Source: Asterochloris sp. CNOR1
Taxonomy: Eukaryota; Chlorophyta; Trebouxiophyceae; Trebouxiales; Trebouxiaceae
Direction of reading: 5' to 3'
Assembly: GCA_963969365.1 (NCBI GenBank)
Contig: OZ017761.1
Span: 806,001 to 870,000, forward strand
DNA: 64,000 bases
Shown: positions 44,901-57,000 of the stretch, piece by piece
How positions within the stretch are numbered: position 1 is the stretch's first letter
Layout: each line of letters opens with the position of its first letter
The notes under the pieces: generated by a model
The model's input: the letters and a program-made list of their open reading frames with translations, nothing else
Database searches by the model: none
Told to the model about the DNA's origin: nothing
Position numbers and translations under genes: made by a program

Positions 44901-46475
44901 ACACCTGGCTGGACACCTGGCTGCCAGCAGAGCCGCTTGGCAGGTTTTTGAGTGCCTGACCAGGCTTGGGGCCGTCAGGGAGGTCGCCCCTAGTCACATT
45001 ACTGCCAGGCAGTCCACCAGACAGGTCACCTGCACACAGAAGCACGCAATTCATTGACTCAGCTGGTGTGTAACATTGTACACTTGCTAGACCCACATTG
45101 CAGCATCAAAGCAGTGTCTCTTGGGCCCCTATGGCTTTCACAAAGCATGTCATCCAGCACATCCTGAGCTTTGGGGGAGCCGCATGCTGGCACAGGGATG
45201 TGGCAGCAGGCAGATGCGCACCCAGCGGGTTGCCGCCTGCGCCGTTGGCCTCCTGTTTCACAGAGCTCTTTGCCTTGCTGGCTGCGCTGCCGGCCTTGGC
45301 AGCGACATCACCAGGATCTGCCACCTTGCCCACCTGCAACACAACAGGCAGGCTTCAGATTCAAGTGAATGATAAGCTGCAGGGAAGCGCCCACTCTGCA
45401 TCACACGTTGCTCAGGCAGCAGCTTGGTGCATGTCACATGTGAATGAGTGCTGTGGTGCACCGCATAGACGTGCTCTTGATGCCACACATTGCAGCATTT
45501 GCTGTTCTGATGATGTGTGTGTTCAAGCATGGGTGTACATCCTTTGCTGTTCCCAGCACAGTAGCACTCCTCCCAATGTAGCTGGACTCTGCAGCATGCT
45601 TCACCTGCCCAGAATGCGCAACGCCTGCCGTCCTGGCTTCAGCATTGAACAGTGCAAATGTGTGCGGATGTTGCCACTGCTGGTACAGATTGTCGAGTGG
45701 TGTAGCTATCTATGTGGTAGCTGTGCGCAGATGCATGCTGCATCTGCCACTAGCAGTATGCTGCAGGGAATCTGTGCACCGCACCTCAGGCAGCTGCGCT
45801 CAGGTACATGCTGCACGTGTCACAAGGCTCACACTGTGTGTCCCCAGCTGTCCCTGTGTAGATTCAATCAGCTGCCCTTTTCACACACAAGTCTTGGGAC
45901 CTGTTCGACCCACCTGCTCCTTAACTTTCTCAGCAGGGTTTCCTCCCTTGGGCAACTGGTCACGAATGGCATCACCATCAGGGAGCCCTGCCAGGGCCGG
46001 ACCTGCAGCAAGCAACGAGTGTGGCACTCCTGCGTGGCACGCAGGGTCTGCAAGTAGGCTGCAGTACAAATCTGAATATTCCTGCTTGACATGCATGGCC
46101 ACAAGCCAGGCCACAAATGCAAGAGTCCAGCACTGTCTGCATGAGTCCAGGCTCAGTCACATAGCGCACAGGTGTTGTTGACATTCAAACCTGAAATGGC
46201 AATTTGAACGGCCGCCAGAACTCCAAGGGCGCGCAGTGACAGTGGCGATGCAGACTTATCATTGCTCTGCAGCAGAGCACTGCCTGTTCACCAGCTGCAC
46301 ATGGTTATTATCATCAGACTCGAACCGGAGGCATCTTGCGGCATTTGATGCTGGCACCCACCGCAGAAGCTTTCACAACCATCCTCTGTGCTCTGCATGG
46401 CCTAGATCGCGAGGGAGCTGTCTGCACCACGGCAGGGCAGGTCTTCTGGGAGAGCATGGCGTTCACAGGGGACAT
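41955..46475 (-). CDS. Undescribed thylakoid-lumen-targeted protein built from tandemly duplicated exon pairs
   Basis: Exons (complement): 46362-46475, 46191-46266, 45914-46002, 45222-45333, then B 44905-45029, A 44636-44720, B 44385-44509, A 44116-44200, B 43843-43967, A 43587-43671, B 43316-43440, A 43076-43160, B 42818-42942, A 42534-42618, B 42262-42377, last 41955-42041. Every junction closes; the total is 547 aa. Residues 1-38 are a transit peptide (SRSRPCRAQRMVVKASA). SLRALGVLAAVQIAISGPALAG then gives a hydrophobic lumen signal ending in ALA (cleavage after about residue 68). The mature chain alternates A (VGKAASKGGSVADKAGSAAK then DIKGKNPF) and B (GDLSGGLPGSNVSKDDLPDG then PKPGQALKDLPSGSAGSQV), 70 aa per pair. 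It has no Cys, Trp, Tyr, His or Met, so it is probably a disordered, LEA/hydrophilin-like lumen protein. Function unknown. An internal Met at 46457 is an alternative start. Confidence 0.88.
42262..45029 (-). repeat. tandem array of ~520-bp exon-pair units (B+A with introns)
   Basis: Equivalent points are spaced 520, 529, 511 and 542 bp (A exons 44636, 44116, 43587, 43076, 42534) and 520, 542, 527, 498 and 556 bp (B exons 44905 to 42262). All internal A exons are 85 nt (phase 0 to 1) and all B exons 125 nt (phase 1 to 0), except the last B at 116 nt. Introns are duplicated too: the three central units share an intron string, GCAGCAGCAGCCAGCAGC-like, before the B donor, and similar intron text after the A acceptor. 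The outer units are more diverged (N/S, T/S, R/K changes; a KNL variant). Confidence 0.95.
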
Positions 46476-46862
46476 GGTGCGTGACTGGATTCGCTGATAG
46501 TGATGCTGTGAAGGTGCGCGCTGTTTCACGCACGAGACTGCCTTCGCTTTCTTTCTGATCTGCCCAGAACTACGTGGCCAAAACTGGCGTGGCTGATCAT
46601 TAGCACTGGGCTGTGGAGCCACGAGGCACCCGACAGGTTTGGAGCAGTAGTATTCATGCCTTGCAGCTGTGTGATTTGCACTGGCATCATGGAGGGAGCT
46701 GCAACTTACATCAGCACGGAGGATTAGGACAGGCACAGCAGAATTGTTCTCAGTGCTGCCTCCTTTGGGGAGGATAAAGCCAAGGCAATGACTTGGAGTT
46801 GCATTTAATAGGGGGCTCAAGGCAAGGGGTGCAGAGACAACATCAAGTTGGAGGAAAATTTA
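46476..46862. promoter_or_regulatory. promoter/5' region of the lumen-protein gene and 3' region of the zinc-finger gene
   Basis: This 387-bp interval separates two genes on the same strand. It holds a - strand TGTAA (46706-46710) about 155 nt past the zinc-finger stop, a likely poly(A) signal. No clear TATA box was recognised ahead of the start at 46475. A - strand frame stays open through it but has shadow-like composition. Confidence 0.4.
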
Positions 46863-49800
46863 TCACAGTTTGATGCAAGAATCTCTATCAGCGTCTGGCT
46901 TCATGCGATATGAGGTCTCTGCAGCCCTCACAATGAACAACTGGGGAGCAGGTGCAGGCGCCTGAAAGGGAGCAGCCAAAAGGGCATGGCATACCCTGTG
47001 GCATGGGCAGGTGCGTATTTGCAGCATCCCGTGCCAAAGATCCCTACACGTGACGCCCTGATGGCTGGTTGCTTGCACTAATATCCTGTCCAATGGCCGG
47101 TGTAGTATGCTGTGGCCAGCCACATTGGCCAGGACCACTCGTGCTTGCTTTCGATCCCTGGGCAAGCGCAGGGCTGAGTCTGTGAATGCGTCATAACAGA
47201 ACAGGCCATCCTGCAGCACATCAGCGCACATTGCACGCTTAGCTGCACAAGCTTTATGCAGCATGTGAGGGTGGACCCTCTAAATATGCAAACCTCAAGC
47301 AGCCATACAGGGTATGTCTGCCAAGTCAAACTAAGAAACTAGGCATGCGAAAGTTTTCATAGCCGCAGCTGGCACCCGCTGTGCCGGACGTGCAGGTTTC
47401 CTACAGCACAAGCAAGTGCACACAGCATTTACCTGCACACCCTCTGCTGGCAGGAGGGGAGCTGGCTCTGCTGGCGGCCCCTGCCTTGGACAGCCCATCA
47501 GAGAGCAGGCATGCTGCAGCCATGCGCTCTGCCTGCCGTACAGCATGGGTCGGTCCAGAATGTTGGTGAGCTCATCCTTCTGCATCTGGCGTGCCTGACC
47601 TGCAGTGGAGCCATGCGGCAGCAATATTGAAGCTCTGACTGCCACCTAGCTACCTGGTCAGCTAGATGACCAGCGGATATGCAGTGGCTGCCATCATAAC
47701 ATCCGGCAGCAGCTTTCACTCAATAGCCCTCGAGGCCAGTGACAGATCGAGACATCGACATCAAGTCTGGGATGAGTGCACCCACTGGGCCCTCTCAATC
47801 ATGCCTTGTTTACCCATGAAGCTGAAGGGTGCCTGCCAGGCGCACCTGTGACAGTGTCCCAAGCAGGCAGGAGGTGCCTGTTCAGGACCTCCAGCAGGCG
47901 CTCCTCACAGGGCCAGGAATGTGGTGCACAAGTGGCCCCTATAAGCAGGGCAAAAGTCTGCAGCCTCAGAGCCTCTGGCACCTGCAGGGCACGGCAGAAA
48001 CTCCTTGTGCAGTTTGGTGATGCCCATGACCAGCCGGTACACATCATGTGTGGCAGCAGGGTTTGGCAGCAGAGATCTTTGACAAAGCCTGCCTCAAAGC
48101 GCTGCAGCTGCTGGCTACAAGGCAACTGCAGAGATGGCAACATTGTGTGACTGGTGCATGCAGCAGTGCAGGCTTGGCTGCTTGCCCAACACCCACTGTC
48201 GACTTGCATCTCACCAGGCATTGGTAAGCACTGCATGCACCTCTGAGCTGCCCAAGCTTGCACCCAACTGCATCAGAACCATGCTCAGCACAATGCCTCG
48301 GCCCCGACAGACGCAACCCTCAAGGCCTGAGTCACCCATGCCTTGCAGCAGCTTATAGCCTGCGGGTATCGCCGAAGCACCACCCCTGTCCGCCAAAGCT
48401 GTCGGCTTGCCTGTCCTGACAACGCTCCTCAGGCCACTGAGGACACCTCTGAATCAGCGGCTCATGGCCAGTCACAGCGGGACCCCTGCTTGCCACACAC
48501 ATGCTGACAGACACCCTCTGCACTGCACACGTCTGGGGGGCCCATTGCATCCAACAGCGCAAGTCTGTAGGGAGAGCCTGCTGCTGTACTATCCTACTTG
48601 CCAGTCCGACCCAGATCGCTCCAGAGCAGTGCCCACCTTATATCACTCATCCCATGCAGCCGCTCTTAGACCTTGGGGCGGCCACAGCCCAAGGCTGACT
48701 GCCATTGAGTTCAGCTTGCCAGTCCTGACTCACGCCCTTTGAGGCACTGCACACCTTTTGATCTGCCACCCTGTACAGCGTTGAGCCTGCTTGCCAGACA
48801 TGAACCTGGACCCCAACGGCATGACCCACCTTTGGGTCACCCATTCCATGCAGCAGCTCATGGCCAGCGGAGGTCGCCACAGGCAGCTGCGCTCTGGCTC
48901 GACGCTGATTCCTGTTGGGGCGCCTTTGATGGCAATCATTGATGGCCAGCATTTCCACAAAAGACTGCATTTGGTCCCTGCATGCACACATGTTGACTAA
49001 ATGAGTTTCATCCATTGGTCAGCAAATTGCCAAGCACTGCAGCCGGTCCCTGCAGGTCCAGCGCCTGTGCTGGCAGGGCCTTTGTTGCTCTGTCCACAGT
49101 CTAGATCAGAATTAGCAGCCCTTCAAAGTGGCTTTCGCTTACCATTCAGCTGAAAGCCGTGCCTTGCGTGTTTTAGGTGTCTTGCAGTCCTCTCACCTGC
49201 GCTTGCATGGGCTGGTGATCTCCCTCCCTAGCCTTTTCAGGGAGGCGGCCAGCTCCCGCCGCTCGGGCTCATCTGCAATGCCCTGTGGCTGCCAGGAGGC
49301 AGTGTTCTGGACCATGAAGGCCAGGCCTGAGAAGGTGGGGAACGGGAAGTGCGCCACTGAGGGCGCCTCGGCTGGCTGCCCAGCATCAGGCTGGGGGCTT
49401 GTACCAGCAATCCTGCCAGCGTCTGAGGCAGCAGCTAGGGAAGCATCTTGAGAGAATGCCCCAGCCTGAGCCTGCAGGGCACTGGCAGCAGCTGGGCTCC
49501 CACCCTCGGGCACTGTGGCAGTATCTGGTACGGTGCCAGCAATTGAGCCTCGGGAGGCAGTGTGGTTTGGGCGTGCGCTGATTGGTGTGCCCTTGGCATG
49601 AGCAGAGCCTATGTCAGCTTGACCTGTGCTGGCTGGGCCTGCCTCAGCGCCAGCAGGGCTTTTCTCAGCTTTGGCTGGGCTCCTGTGATTGCCAGCTTGA
49701 CTCCCTTTGGCACAGCCAGCCTGCCTCGTTGTAGTAATCCCTCCATCTGTCACTGGGTGACTGGCTGCCGCTGCTAGGCTGGCTGTGAGGCAGGGGGTAG

Positions 49801-52800
49801 TGCCTGAAGGAGAGCAGTCCTGAGCCCAGGCAGAGGCCGCTGCATCCAGCAGAGCGTCCAAGGCAGACGCCGGAGGACGCTGGTGTGCAGGGCTGACCTC
49901 CATGGCTTTGAAAGACCCTTCCGCTGCTGCTGCCTTGTTGACAGCAGCAGCCAGCCCCCCTGCTTCTCCCACCACCAGGCTCTGCTGTTGTGCGTCGTGG
50001 AGACCTGTCAGCATCAGCTGGCACCTACAGGCATGTGCTGAGAGTGTGAGGCGCAAAATAATGTCATCTGGGGCCTGGAGATGGCCAAGGACAGGATTGC
50101 AAGGAACTTTGCAGCTGCAGGGACAATGATGAAAGAAGGCATACAGGTATTGGCTCAGCTTTGAGGCAGATTTGACACCAGCAGGTCTTCGTCACAGCAA
50201 CGTACTTGGTGTGTCCTTGACAGCAGCTTGATTCCTTCAATGCAGTGTGGGCTTGCCTGGCAGCCAGGGCTGCCCGTGTGAAGTCTGGGTGGCGCTGCTG
50301 CAGCTGGCACCACCTTGCTGCATTAGCCGCCCGCATGCACCTTAGCCACTGCTGACACCACATCAAGTCATGTTGCTGCAGCTGGTCAGCCCTGGCCTTA
50401 AGGGCAGCCTTTGATGCCGTGGTCCCTTGTCGCTGAGCACTCTCAGCACCATCTGCCAACGCAGGGCACCTCGCAGGTTGTTGGCTGATGGTGCCCTGCG
50501 GCCGAGCATGCCCAGCGCCGTCTGCAGCAGCAGGCTGCTTACAGGCATTGCCAGCTGCTGCTGCTGAGGCCTCTCCCCAAAGTGGCTGAAACGACGCCGT
50601 CGGAAGCGGGCTGACTCTTGCTGGCGCCTGCTGAGCAGCTGCCGGGGAGCCACCAGGGTTGGCTCTGTTCCTGGCTTTATGAAAAACGCGGGGACTACCC
50701 TCATCCCTGCGTGCGCGCTTCCGCTTCCGGCTAGTGTGCTGGGGCTCCTTGCACGGCTCTACTGCGTCGCCTGCAGCAACATCACGCAGTGTGTTCCTCC
50801 CCGGGCACCACATCACAGCAGGGCATCACAGCGCAGCAGCCATGGCAACCCCTGCACTGCTGCTCACCCCACATGCCGGAGGCATGGCCTGGCGGTGGCA
50901 TGGCAAGAACTGATCCATGTGTCATGCACAGCAACGGTCACTTTGTAAATCATTGCTGATCTGGCCTCACCTGATGCCAGGCTGCTGGCAGCCCCAGCCT
51001 CATCAGCTGTCCTCCCCAATTGTGCTGCTGGGACCTCCTGCAGCTCGTGGCCTGCTGCCTGGTGTGCCTGCCCAGCAAGAACCTCCAGGGTACAGGAGGC
51101 TGCTGCTGTTTCAGCTGCCACAGCCTCCCTGATCTGCCTCTCCAGCACCCCTCTTTTCTGCATGGCGACCTTGTACATGGCAGAGGCCTGCTCAGAGTCC
51201 TCTGCCTCCTGCTCAGAGACTAGGGGCATCCTCTTGCAGTGCTTGCTGACGGTGGTCGGGGGCCCCAACACACGCTTCAGCGCTGGGTGTGCATGCAGGC
51301 GGCGCAGGGCGACAGCTGCCTGGAGGATGCCTGTCAGGGTGTCATCCTGCCCGTGATCAGCTGGCTCCTTAGTCAGCGGCCTGCAGAGGAGGTTGCAAAT
51401 CTTTACTTTTCATCTTGTGCACAGAGCTCGTCCTCTGCTTTGAACATTGTAAGACTAGCACGCTGGACAGGGGCAGCACCCAGATGCAGCATGCTTCACT
51501 GAGCTTGGCCATGGTAGCCAGCATACCAGGAGCCCACATGAGTCCTTGCAAGATGCCTTCCCCCAGAGCAGGCAGCAGCCCTCTCCTTCTGGCGTGCCCA
51601 AGCTGCAGGCTGAGCTGCACACTTCAGCCACCTATCTCAATTCAACCCCACCAGCCTGTTTCTGCTGGCTCAGCCTGGCTGCACTAGGTCGGCCAGCGAC
51701 TTGAATGTTGGCACCTGATGCCAGGTGGCCCAGCATCCTACGCACATGCTGAGCATGTTTAGATCAGGCCAGGCTGCATATCGGGCCTCAGCATCAAGGA
51801 TTGGTGACCTCACGTTATGATCACCTGGCTTGGCCCCGCTGCATCAAAGCAGCCTGTACATCATAGATCTGCACCCAGTACTCTGCTCACCTGGCTTGGC
51901 CTGGCTGCGTCAGGCTGGCCTGCATGTTGGACATGAGCACCAGGGCCTTGAACGCCTCCGAGCGCTTCAGGGGCCCCCACTCAACTTTGCACTTGGCAGC
52001 GATGCCTGCCAGCTCAACCGCGCTGTCCTGCCACTCCTGCTCCTGATGGCTGGGGGGTACCAGCAGGGCTGCCTCGCTGCCAGGCAGGCATTGCAGGATC
52101 TGCGTTGCCAGTTCCTCCTCTGGGCGACCCTGAAGGCAACCCACAGAGCATGCAGTGAGCACAGATTATATTGAGCAGCATCGCTGCCATGCAGAGGCAC
52201 CAGCAGGCCTGCCATGCAGCCAGCCAGACAGTGCAAAATGTTTGTTGCCATTACTGTCTCTGGGGGTGTCATTAAAATGGCACACGCAGCATGCGGTCAG
52301 GAGCAGAGTGCTTGGCATGCCATGTTGGGCAGCAGCCAACACAATCTGGACGAGCAAGAAAGTGTCAATATAAGCCATGTAGCTTTTTACTTCAGCCCCT
52401 TTGCCTGCTGGCGGGGATCATGAGCTCGGCCACCACGCAAATACAATTTGTTCAGGACCAAGCCAAATGATGCAGACCTTGACACGGACTGCAGGCAAAG
52501 CCAGTACTCCGCAGAACACCGCAAGGATGACAGTAAGCACTCTGACCCTTCCGCCTGCTTGCAATGCAGCGCAAAGCCCAGGTGACTGTCAGCATCGCAG
52601 CACCTGCTGATACTTGCCTGTGCAGCACATGTGCAACCTGACAGTCAGAATCAGCATAGCCTACAACAAGAAGGTGCCTACAACAAGCTGGTCTCCCAGG
52701 CTACAGGGTGCTGGTCACAGGAAACATGCCAGTCGCCAAATTACTGCAAGGGTGCTGCAGGTGGTGGGCATTACCTGATGAACCAGTGAAAACTTCAGGT

Positions 52801-53561
52801 GGGCCAGCAGCAGCCATGCGGTGGGAAAGCCCTTGCAACAAGCCTGACAGTAGGGCTGTCCCCGCACTTTGGCCCCCTCTAGCGACTGCAGCTGTTTGAC
52901 TGTAGCGCTCACAGCATCAGGCTCCTCCCTGCATGTGCAGTCAAAGTCAGCAAAAGGGCTCAAGCTGCTTAGTGGCACGCCTTTGCCTGCACGCAGTGTA
53001 CTCCTGCAAAGTCATCATCTGCCTTGCAGACCTACGGCAGTTCTGGGGTCCTGCAGACCAACGCCAATCAAAAAAGGATGTCCAGGCAACCCTGTGCTGG
53101 ACCTGATCAGTGAATATCAGCTCAAGCACAGCTACACCGTGTACGCAGAAACCGGTTCAGCAAGCGAACATGATTAGCATGGCTACTTACTTCTGGTGCC
53201 TGCTGCTGTCCCTGATGTGCTGCAGAAGGACTTGTTTGCCCTTGAAGCTGCGGTGGCAGAGTCGGCAGAAGCAGATGAAGGTGTTGTTGGACATCTGCTT
53301 GGCCTTCGTCAACATTTCCTTGATGGCAGGCTCCATCCTCTGACGGCCTGAAGTATGGCGCAGGAATGCACCTGTCAGGAGAGAGCTGCCTGTGAGGTGC
53401 CTGCCATGGCAGGGCGTAGTAACAGCGAACTGACCAGCTCTCTGAAGTCCTTTGCAGCGCAGCTGGGACTCCACTGCATCAAGAACTGGTATTGCGGGAA
53501 GACCAGCCCAAGGACTGGGCATAGGAGCCTGTTCAGAGAGAGCAGCCCTATCATCAGCCAT
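46863..53561 (-). CDS. Protein with two U1/matrin-type C2H2 zinc fingers, function unknown
   Basis: Exons (complement): 53435-53561, 53191-53371, 52775-52928, 51891-52129, 50971-51380, 50206-50770, 49197-50024, 48830-48977, 47846-47981, 47433-47599, 46863-47210; all phases close to about 1,100 aa. Two fingers share the spacing C-x2-C-x12-H-x6-H: C78, C81, H94, H101 (CFCRLCHRSFKGKQVLLQHI) and C130, C133, H146, H153 (YCQACCKGFPTAWLLLAHLK). This long His-His spacing is typical of U1-like and matrin fingers that bind RNA or double-stranded RNA. Helical and disordered regions follow, including a basic SRKRKRARRDEG stretch (candidate nuclear signal) and an Ala/Ser/Pro-rich exon (49197-50024). The C-terminal exons (RQMQKDELTNILDRPML; CYDAFTDSALRLPRDRKQAR) are unrecognised. 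Zinc-finger part: confident. Attachment of the last four exons rests on splice phase alone; an extra exon may lie between 48830 and 47981. Confidence 0.7.
48325..48480 (-). repeat. degenerate copies of the end of zinc-finger-gene exon 48830-48977
   Basis: The exon end reads, on the + strand, GTCACCCATTCCATGCAGCA then GCTCATGGCCAGC (48836-48868). GTCACCCATGCCTTGCAGCA then GCTTATAGCCTGC recurs at 48331, offset about 505 bp. A weaker CAGCGGCTCATGGCCAG recurs near 48454. On the - strand they read GYKLLQGMGD against the exon's GHELLHGMGD. The donor is not preserved. Confidence 0.6.
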
Positions 53562-54080
53562 GGTGTTCAGCCCACAACCGCTCGACAGCTCAAGAAACGT
53601 TCAGATCGCCCAGCATGCATTGGAAGTGCCAACTGCAGTGCTGGAAAAACGATACTGCAATTGTTTACCCTATGCGGCTCATGTGCTGCAGTGCTCGACC
53701 TCAGGTTGCCGCAGACTCATCTGTGCCGTATTGACCAATGTTGGCTGCAAGCCAGGTGAGGTTGCTGAGGTGCCATTGGTGTTCAGAGGCAGCTGGAGTC
53801 CCTTAGGCAGCCTCATTGGCAATGCCTGGAGGTCCATACGTGCTGTGGGCCTTGGCAGACCCCTCTACTAGGCTGGACAGTTTATGCTGCCACAGTGCCC
53901 GCACCCAAGAGCCTGGCTGTATGAACTCACACTGTGATGTTACAACACATTGGGGCAGCAGGCTGATGCAAGCTCAGCATGCCTCCTGCTTGTTGATCAA
54001 GGCGGCCTCCCAGTACAGTTGTGGCCCGCTCTGCAGGATGCGTTCAGGCTGTTGACAACCTCCATCATTTAGGTGCAGCA
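53562..54080. promoter_or_regulatory. divergent promoter region between the zinc-finger and TRF4-like genes
   Basis: This 519-bp interval lies between two divergently transcribed start codons. No recognised element was seen beyond CA-rich stretches. It must contain both 5' UTRs. Confidence 0.45.
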
Positions 54081-57000
54081 ATGGCTCGCAAGGGCAGACC
54101 CCCTCTCAAGCGCCAGAGGTTGCTGAATGCGGCCCAAGAGAGGGATGACATGTCATCTGATGAGGAAGTCTTTCAGGCAGACACGGAGCCAGAAGACGAA
54201 GATCTCGGTGCAATTGACATGCCTTCCATTATGCTGGCCAACGTGGAGGACACAGCTGCCAGTCCAGATGCCCAGCCCTCTGTCCAAAGTCTGCCGATAG
54301 AGCCTGAGCAACAGTCGGTCCCTCCTGGGGCTGGCGCTGAGGCCGGTAGAGTGCTGCTACTGTTTGATGTCACAGGTAAGCAACCGACACGCTTGGTACA
54401 TCGCTGCTGCGCTTGCATGCAGGGCTGCCTGCGTGCAGCGTCCCGACCCAGGGCTGCTGTCTGTACCTGGATGCGGCGCATCGCCTTTGGGGCATGCAGC
54501 TGCCTAGCCCACAGCTGCTGCTTGCCACTGGAGAGGTGTGGGTCAAACGATCTGGTGCATCTGACAATGGCACCCGTTCACGTGTAGAGACGCTGGCTCG
54601 GGAGGCCACAAAGTCCAGGGATGCTGTGAAGGTAATTTCGCACTATAGTTTTCAGTGCCCCTGTCCAGCCTTTGGCTCACATGCATGCTGCCAATCCAGG
54701 CTGCAAACCCACTGCAACAATTCAGGCGCAGCTACCGGCTCTGGCTGAGCACTGAGGTCTCCCTACACTTGTCATGCAGTTGCTTTTAAAGCAGCTCTCG
54801 GGGCGCTACGGCATTGCTCTGTTCTCCCACTTGGGCGCAGCAAAGCTGCAGGTGAGCATGGAGAGGGCCGTTGATGCTTTTCGTGGATTGGGCGGTGGCC
54901 CAGCGCTCAGGCCTCAAGCAGCTTCTAGGAGATCTGGCCGGGCTGCTGGCAACTATGTTGCATGGACTACGGTGCACTGCCACAAGTGCGAGTCAGTATG
55001 GAAATGCTGTAAGGCCTTCCTTGACGCTGGCTGGTAATGGGCAAGGGCTGATACTGGTTGCCTGTGGTCCCTACACACTTTTTGTGCAGCCAGGTTTCAC
55101 AGACACTGAAATCTCTCATCTGCAGGCTGCCTTCAACCGTCTGTGGCGTAGGGCATTTAACAAGAAATTCAAGAAGGGTGGGGATGACGACAATACAGTC
55201 CAATTTCTCATGCCTGAGGTTACTGCCAATGTGAGTTCTTGCAAAGCAGGCTGAGTGCATGCAACACGACGTTGCATGTCGGCTTGCATAGCAGACTATA
55301 GGCTGCTTGACAGCAGCTGTAGGCCCCCTGCAGAGAGGATTATAAGCTGCTGCAGCCAGAAAGCACTCCAACGCAGCTGCATGTCTTGAAAAGCAACCAC
55401 ATGCATGCCTTGGCTGATGCTACACGTGTGGACTGCCCCTCACTTGCAAATCTAATCTCTCTGGTGTGCAGGTGGTGGAGGGCAAGCTGAAGGCAGGAGA
55501 CACCATGGGTTTCCCAGGCGATGCAATCATCATCACAGCAGCTGCTGCACCGGTGCGAGAGAGACACTGACTTGCATGGCACATCATGCTGAAAGCCATC
55601 AGGTGTCACTTGCACAGTGTCTGGTGCAGATGATGCTGCATGGCTTGTGGTGTGAATGTGCCACAACCCGGTGCAGGCAGCTGCTGGAGGGGTGCATGAA
55701 GGCATGGCTTCATTGCATCCAATGTGCGGTGCAATCTCGGCTGACAGTGTGAGCTTGAATATGCAGACTGATTACGGGAGCAGGAGGCTGCACATCCCCC
55801 AGTGCGTCGCAGAGGAGGACTTGGCTGATGACAACCTGACAGTCCTGACAGCACAGCTGCTGAAAGTCACCCCTGTCAGCCAAATCAGCTTGGAGCAGGT
55901 GGCCCACATAGTCAGTGCAGCAGTGTTTGACCAGCACGCCCTGAGACAGCAGAGGGTGCAGAGCTTGACAGGGCAGAAGGTGCGCTGCACAGGATCACGG
56001 CTCCCTTTGCTCCACTTACGTGGCGTCAAGCAGTACAGGGCTGACTTTATGTGTGAAAACATGAAAGGGCAGAAGTTGCATTGGCTGCCAGGGATACGTC
56101 TCCCTTGTCTGAGCAGTGTTCCTGCTGGACATTGTTGTGATACAGCAGGAGGCTCAGGCCTGGGCTGCCTGTTAGCAATTACCAGGCACACTGCTCTGGC
56201 TGCAGAGACTGCAGACAAGGGCGGTGCAAAGTACTGCATTTCCCTGGCTGCAGAAGGCTCTCACCAAGGCCACCAGAAAGGCGCAGGCCAAGCTAGAGAA
56301 GGCAAAACGCAAAGTTGCGAAGGCAGCACATGAGAGGAGCACTGAGGCATCATCAGCACAGAATCAGGCAGCCACAAGCCTCTCAAAAGATCAGGCTCTG
56401 GGATACGCCATCCTTGGCAATTTGCAGGTGTGGCATTGCTCAGGAAGATGGCAGTTGCACATACAATGGTGGGACAGTGCACACTCACCAAATGTAGGAC
56501 AGTGCTCAAACACAGCTGGGGAATGTTTCCATGACAAATTGAAGTCACCTTTGCTGGCATCTACACAGCAGCAAGCTCAGCTGGGCACTGAGCCCCTGGA
56601 GCAGCTCAGGTGGATATCACAGCTCAGGCCAGTGCACAGTGGTGCGATGTGCTCAGCGCATATGGTCACAAACGCTGTGCCCACTGCTTCCCAAGGTTGT
56701 AGACCCTGGAAGTCCTGCAGCAGCTGCAAGCTTCCTGCCCAGAGAAGCAGAAGCGTAGGGCACCATCTGCTGCATTTGTTAGGATGAGCAATGCAGTTTA
56801 AGGTTGCTGATCTCTTGCAGGTCAGCAGCTGCTGTACACTTTTGCCTGAATGCCCATCTTGCTTAGTGAACATGCTGTGTTGACACAGAGCAAGCTTTCA
56901 GCATTGCCCTGCAGGTCTTGACCAAGTGGAGGGCCCTCCTTTTGCGACCAAAAGCACCCTGCCAAGCAATAATGACAGCGCCTGTTGATGCCCACAATTG

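Noticed and set aside
45098-46057. 319-codon plus-strand frame
   Set aside because: It is antisense to exons of the lumen-protein gene, whose minus-strand reading closes in frame at every junction.
46863-48977. A separate gene downstream of the zinc-finger gene
   Set aside because: The exon 49197-50024 ends in a donor, and the next acceptors (48977, 47981, 47599, 47210) all fit in phase with no stop, so one gene is simpler. This is not proven.
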